Below the pieces are notes generated by a model. The model was given only the letters and a program-made list of their open reading frames with translations, had not been told where the DNA came from and did not search any database. A program made the translations under genes and the position numbers. 8,035 nt of DNA, from assembly GCA_030066245.1 (NCBI GenBank), contig JASJBY010000141.1, positions 1-8,035 of the forward strand, written 5' to 3'. Source of the stretch: Gammaproteobacteria bacterium (GTDB lineage Bacteria; Pseudomonadota; Gammaproteobacteria; JAABTG01). Positions 5,480 through 8,035 of the stretch are shown piece by piece (position 1 is the first letter of the stretch; each line of letters opens with the position of its first letter).

Positions 5480-7537
5480 TTGAGCCGATTCAAGTCCCAC
5501 CTTGACGCTTATCTGCGTGGCGAGGTCAACTTCACGTCGCTGGCGGAGCACCTGTCCGTTGCCATCACCGGAGATCCGCGCGAATCCGCCTCCACCCGCC
5601 AGGCCATAAAGGCCGCCGAGGAGCGGGGTCTTCCCGAACCCGTTTCGCGGGCGCTGCAAAAACTGCTGCCGCCGGCCGCATCGAGCGGCCACATGCCCGC
5701 CAGCAGCGCGGACGCCAATGAAATCTCCACAGAGTTCAAGATCAGAGCAACCGCCGCTACGGGCCGGGGCGAAGCGAATAACGGTCATCCCCAGGACGGG
5801 GCCAACACCACGGGAGACCTCACCGATCGCCATCCCGACACTACGCCGACGACCGAGCACGCAGGCCGCGGTCTGCCGCAGTCCTGGAGTGAGGTGCGCT
5901 CGTCCCGTTCCCGTTTTCTTTTCGCTGAACCGACCGCCAATCAGCCAACGGAGTCCGGTCTTGGCAAGCAGCGCGCGTCCGCCAGCGGACAATCTGCCAT
6001 AGGTCCGGGCTTCGTGCTCAAGGACCGCTTCGAACTGCAGCAGCCGCTCGGCGAGGGCGGCATGGGCGTGGTCTACAGGGCAGTGGACCGCTTGAAGGTC
6101 GAAGCCGGTGACAAGAACCCGTTTCTTGCAATCAAGCTCCTGGCCAGCGATCTGCGCTCTCAACGCGGCGGCTTCATAGCGCTGCAGCGGGAGGCCAGCA
6201 AGGCCCAGCGCCTGGCCCACCCTAACATCGCAACCGTTTACGACTTCGACCGGGATGGCGACACCATCTTCATGACCATGGAGCTGCTCGAGGGCCAACC
6301 GCTCAGCCGCATGATTCGCAATGCTCGGCCTGCGGGATTGCCCCTCGGGCAGGCAATGCAAATTATCCAGCAGCTCGGCTCTGCTCTCGACTACGCTCAC
6401 AAGCACGAACTGGTGCACTCGGACCTGAAACCGGGCAACTGCTTCGTGACCGAGGATGGTCGTGTGAAGCTGCTCGATTTCGGGATTGCGAGGGCCTCCA
6501 AGACGCGCTCGGACGTCGAGGGTGACAGGACGCTGTTCGACCCCGGGGATCTGGGCGCGCTGACTCCGGCATACGCCAGCGTCGAGATGTTCGACGCCCT
6601 GCCTCCGGACCCGCGTGACGATATCTATGCCCTGGCCTGTATTTCCTACGAGTTGATCGCGGGGCACCACCCGTTCGACAGGCTTGCCGCGCCTCGCGCC
6701 AGGGCCAAGTACTTACGACCGAAACCGGTACCCGGCCTGGATAGGCGGCAGTTTCAGGGCCTGCGAAGGGCCCTTGCATTCGACCGCGATGACCGGACTG
6801 CCAGCGTGGAAGAGTTCCTGAACGCCATTTCGCCTGACCGCGACCGGCGGCTGCGAATGATGGCGGCAGGCGTGACAGCTCTGCTTCTGGCGGCTGCGGT
6901 GGCATATCAGCCGGTTACCGGACACTTGGCCGGCAAGCGTAATCAGCGCCTGTCCGCCATCATCCAGGCCGGCTCGGAGCCTGAAGCCATGGCCGCCATC
7001 GCCTCGCTGGAAGATCTGGGTCCACAGTCGCGAGACGCGGTGCTCGACGCCAATCGCGAAGCCATCATCGGCCTGTACGAGCGCCGTGCCCAACGCGCCT
7101 TCAACGTGGACCTGGAGAGGTACGACTACCCGGGCGCAGAGCAGCAGGTGCACGCGGCGAGAAAATTCTTTCCGGACTCCGCCCGGGTCCTGCTCATGTC
7201 CTCCGCTCTGGAGGCATCCCGGGATGAACTTCTGGCTTCCCTCACGGAACGTTATGGCCGGAACGCCGACCAGGGAAGGCTGTTGCCCGTCGAGGGACAG
7301 GAGGATATGGTCGACGTATTGGTAATACTTCGGCAGGTAGCACCGAACCACCCGCTGCTCAGCAGCCGGCGGCTGCCGCTGCTGTATGCACAGGAGGTGG
7401 AGAAAGCGATGGCGGACGGCGACCTGGCGCGCGCCGGTGAACTTCTGGAGGTTGGTGCCGCCAATACATCCGGAAGTCCGATTCTCGACAGCCTGCGGGA
7501 TCGTTTGGCACGACGCTTGAGCGGAGAAGGGACCTGA
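5480..7537 (+). CDS. Membrane-anchored Ser/Thr protein kinase
   Basis: A Hanks-type kinase of 685 residues. Residues 1-65 are a helical N-terminal module starting SRFKSHLDAYLRGEVNF. Residues 66-178 are a Ser/Thr/Ala/Gly-rich linker. The kinase domain is about 184-448: P-loop GEGGMGVVY (191-199), ATP lysine K219 in AIKLL, helix-C glutamate E238, catalytic loop HSDLKPGN (313-320), DFGIAR (333-338) and DDIYALA (380-386). The usual HRD is HSD, making it a non-RD kinase, and the APE/SPE position reads SVE (367-369). All residues needed for catalysis are present. One transmembrane helix (461-477) follows a basic RDRRLRM stop, leaving a C-terminal domain of about 205 residues (481-685) that should be periplasmic and has no family I recognise. 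The start is TTG; no in-frame ATG or GTG lies upstream, and the next ATG is at residue 72. Confidence 0.92.
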   Translation: MSRFKSHLDAYLRGEVNFTSLAEHLSVAITGDPRESASTRQAIKAAEERGLPEPVSRALQKLLPPAASSGHMPASSADANEISTEFKIRATAATGRGEANNGHPQDGANTTGDLTDRHPDTTPTTEHAGRGLPQSWSEVRSSRSRFLFAEPTANQPTESGLGKQRASASGQSAIGPGFVLKDRFELQQPLGEGGMGVVYRAVDRLKVEAGDKNPFLAIKLLASDLRSQRGGFIALQREASKAQRLAHPNIATVYDFDRDGDTIFMTMELLEGQPLSRMIRNARPAGLPLGQAMQIIQQLGSALDYAHKHELVHSDLKPGNCFVTEDGRVKLLDFGIARASKTRSDVEGDRTLFDPGDLGALTPAYASVEMFDALPPDPRDDIYALACISYELIAGHHPFDRLAAPRARAKYLRPKPVPGLDRRQFQGLRRALAFDRDDRTASVEEFLNAISPDRDRRLRMMAAGVTALLLAAAVAYQPVTGHLAGKRNQRLSAIIQAGSEPEAMAAIASLEDLGPQSRDAVLDANREAIIGLYERRAQRAFNVDLERYDYPGAEQQVHAARKFFPDSARVLLMSSALEASRDELLASLTERYGRNADQGRLLPVEGQEDMVDVLVILRQVAPNHPLLSSRRLPLLYAQEVEKAMADGDLARAGELLEVGAANTSGSPILDSLRDRLARRLSGEGT

Positions 7538-7580
7538 CATCGGAACAGCGCCGCAAAGACCGAGCGGACGTGGACAAGAC

Positions 7581-7820
7581 ATGGGTGACGAACGCCTCCA
7601 GAAGCTGGCCCGCGCATACGTCCAGCAGGAGATCCCCCTCGAGACCTATCGCGCGCAACGTGCCGAGTTGCTGGACTCGCTGAGCGCAGGCGCCGCCATG
7701 CACCCGCCTCGCCAGACGTCCGCTCCAGCGGAGGAGCCGGTTCCAACCTGGCAGAACTGGCTCCCGGTTACCGTTGCCAGTCTCACCCTCGCATCAACGC
7801 TATTCTGGATCCTGGCCTAG
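7581..7820 (+). CDS. Small SHOCT-like protein with C-terminal membrane anchor
   Basis: A 79-residue protein encoded 43 bp after the kinase and probably in the same operon. Residues 4-34 (ERLQKLARAYVQQEIPLETY, then RAQRAELLDSL) form an amphipathic helical pair with the look of a SHOCT-type oligomerisation motif. Residues 35-58 are a Pro/Ala-rich linker. Residues 59-79 form one hydrophobic helix (WLPVTVASLTLASTLFWILA) that ends the protein, so it should be tail-anchored with its N-terminus in the cytoplasm. The AYVQQEIP segment resembles AYLRGEVN near the kinase N-terminus, suggesting that the two proteins may interact or recognise the same partner. The start is an ATG with only a weak ribosome site. 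Family assignment is tentative, but gene reality is supported by position and composition. Confidence 0.7.
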   Translation: MGDERLQKLARAYVQQEIPLETYRAQRAELLDSLSAGAAMHPPRQTSAPAEEPVPTWQNWLPVTVASLTLASTLFWILA

Positions 7821-8035
7821 CCCGGATCTCTCACCAGGCGGACCTCGGAGCGCAGATCATGTTGGCAAAGTCAACACATTGGTTTCGCCGAGCCGGTCTT
7901 CCTTTTAACAGCCTGTCCTATTCGGTTCTTGGCCCACTCTGGCCTTGCATCTTGACCGATCCCCCTTCCATCCGCGCTTCGCGTTCCCGCTACGCTAGAT
8001 GGTCCAGGGTTGCCCATCCATGGGCAACCCGTTCG
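7821..8035. other. Non-coding right flank
   Basis: No gene is supported here up to the window edge. The composition shifts toward T-rich stretches (around 7900-7925) that differ from the upstream coding DNA. I find no clear hairpin followed by a T-run for ending the kinase operon. The last 30 bases contain the strong hairpin listed separately. Confidence 0.5.
8007..8030. repeat. Perfect 11-bp-arm hairpin capped by CATCCATG
   Basis: GGGTTGCCCAT (8007-8017) and ATGGGCAACCC (8020-8030) are exact inverted repeats separated only by CC. The tip therefore reads CATCCATG. Perfect 11-bp arms this close are very unlikely by chance. No T-run follows within the five visible bases, so a terminator role cannot be judged. 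The tip recalls the CCATCCGTGG tip of the hairpin at 64-87 read on the minus strand, which hints at a shared repeat family. Confidence 0.55.

Noticed and set aside
5474..6670. A 398-codon minus-strand frame over the kinase gene
   Set aside because: The opposite strand encodes a clear kinase domain; this is a high-GC shadow without motifs.
6713..7582. A 289-codon minus-strand frame over the 3' half of the kinase gene
   Set aside because: It has no domain or start signal and is antisense to the continuous kinase reading frame.
4618..7820. Type VI secretion regulatory pair PppA/PpkA
   Set aside because: The phosphatase-kinase pairing is similar, but no type VI component is in view, so the pairing alone does not support the link.

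Overview
The window is about 8 kb of GC-rich chromosomal DNA with dense genes, strong G/C preference at third codon positions, and frequent GTG/TTG starts. Its sucC-sucD pair is clearly of the proteobacterial type (a 389-residue beta and a 290-residue alpha subunit, close to the E. coli lengths). I infer a gammaproteobacterium, possibly of the halophilic or sulfur-oxidising kind, but the sequence alone does not prove this. No rRNA, tRNA, CRISPR array, transposase or phage gene is visible.

Layout. Positions 1-369 hold no convincing gene. They contain two strong hairpins at the left edge and a cluster of inverted half-sites. A small two-helix membrane protein (370-549, +) follows, behind a good Shine-Dalgarno site. 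A small secreted protein of unknown function (942-628, -) converges on it. The 324-bp gap between that gene and sucD is rich in structure: three copies of one 9-mer around the start of the secreted-protein gene, a 15-bp palindrome, and a run of hairpins. The minus strand then carries sucD (2139-1267), sucC (3308-2139) and an MpaB/DUF2236-type oxygenase-like gene (4305-3409). From the divergent gap at 4306-4617 onward the plus strand carries a three-gene signalling cluster: a PP2C protein phosphatase (4618-5427), a membrane-anchored Ser/Thr kinase (5480-7537) and a tiny tail-anchored SHOCT-like protein (7581-7820). The last 215 bp are non-coding and end in a perfect 11-bp-arm hairpin.

How the genes fit together. 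SucCD forms succinyl-CoA synthetase, the substrate-level phosphorylation step of the TCA cycle. The phosphatase and kinase are an obvious writer/eraser pair for Ser/Thr phosphorylation. The small third protein shares a short AY-x3-E-[VI] motif with the kinase N-terminus, so it may be a membrane partner of the kinase. No type VI secretion genes are visible, so a link to the PpkA/PppA system cannot be claimed.

The most novel-looking signals are: (1) the three-copy 9-mer that could form mutually exclusive RNA hairpins over the start of the secreted-protein gene; (2) the phosphatase/kinase/SHOCT-like trio, whose kinase is non-RD (HSD in place of HRD) and has SVE in place of the usual APE/SPE; (3) a set of capped hairpins that may be an interspersed repeat family.
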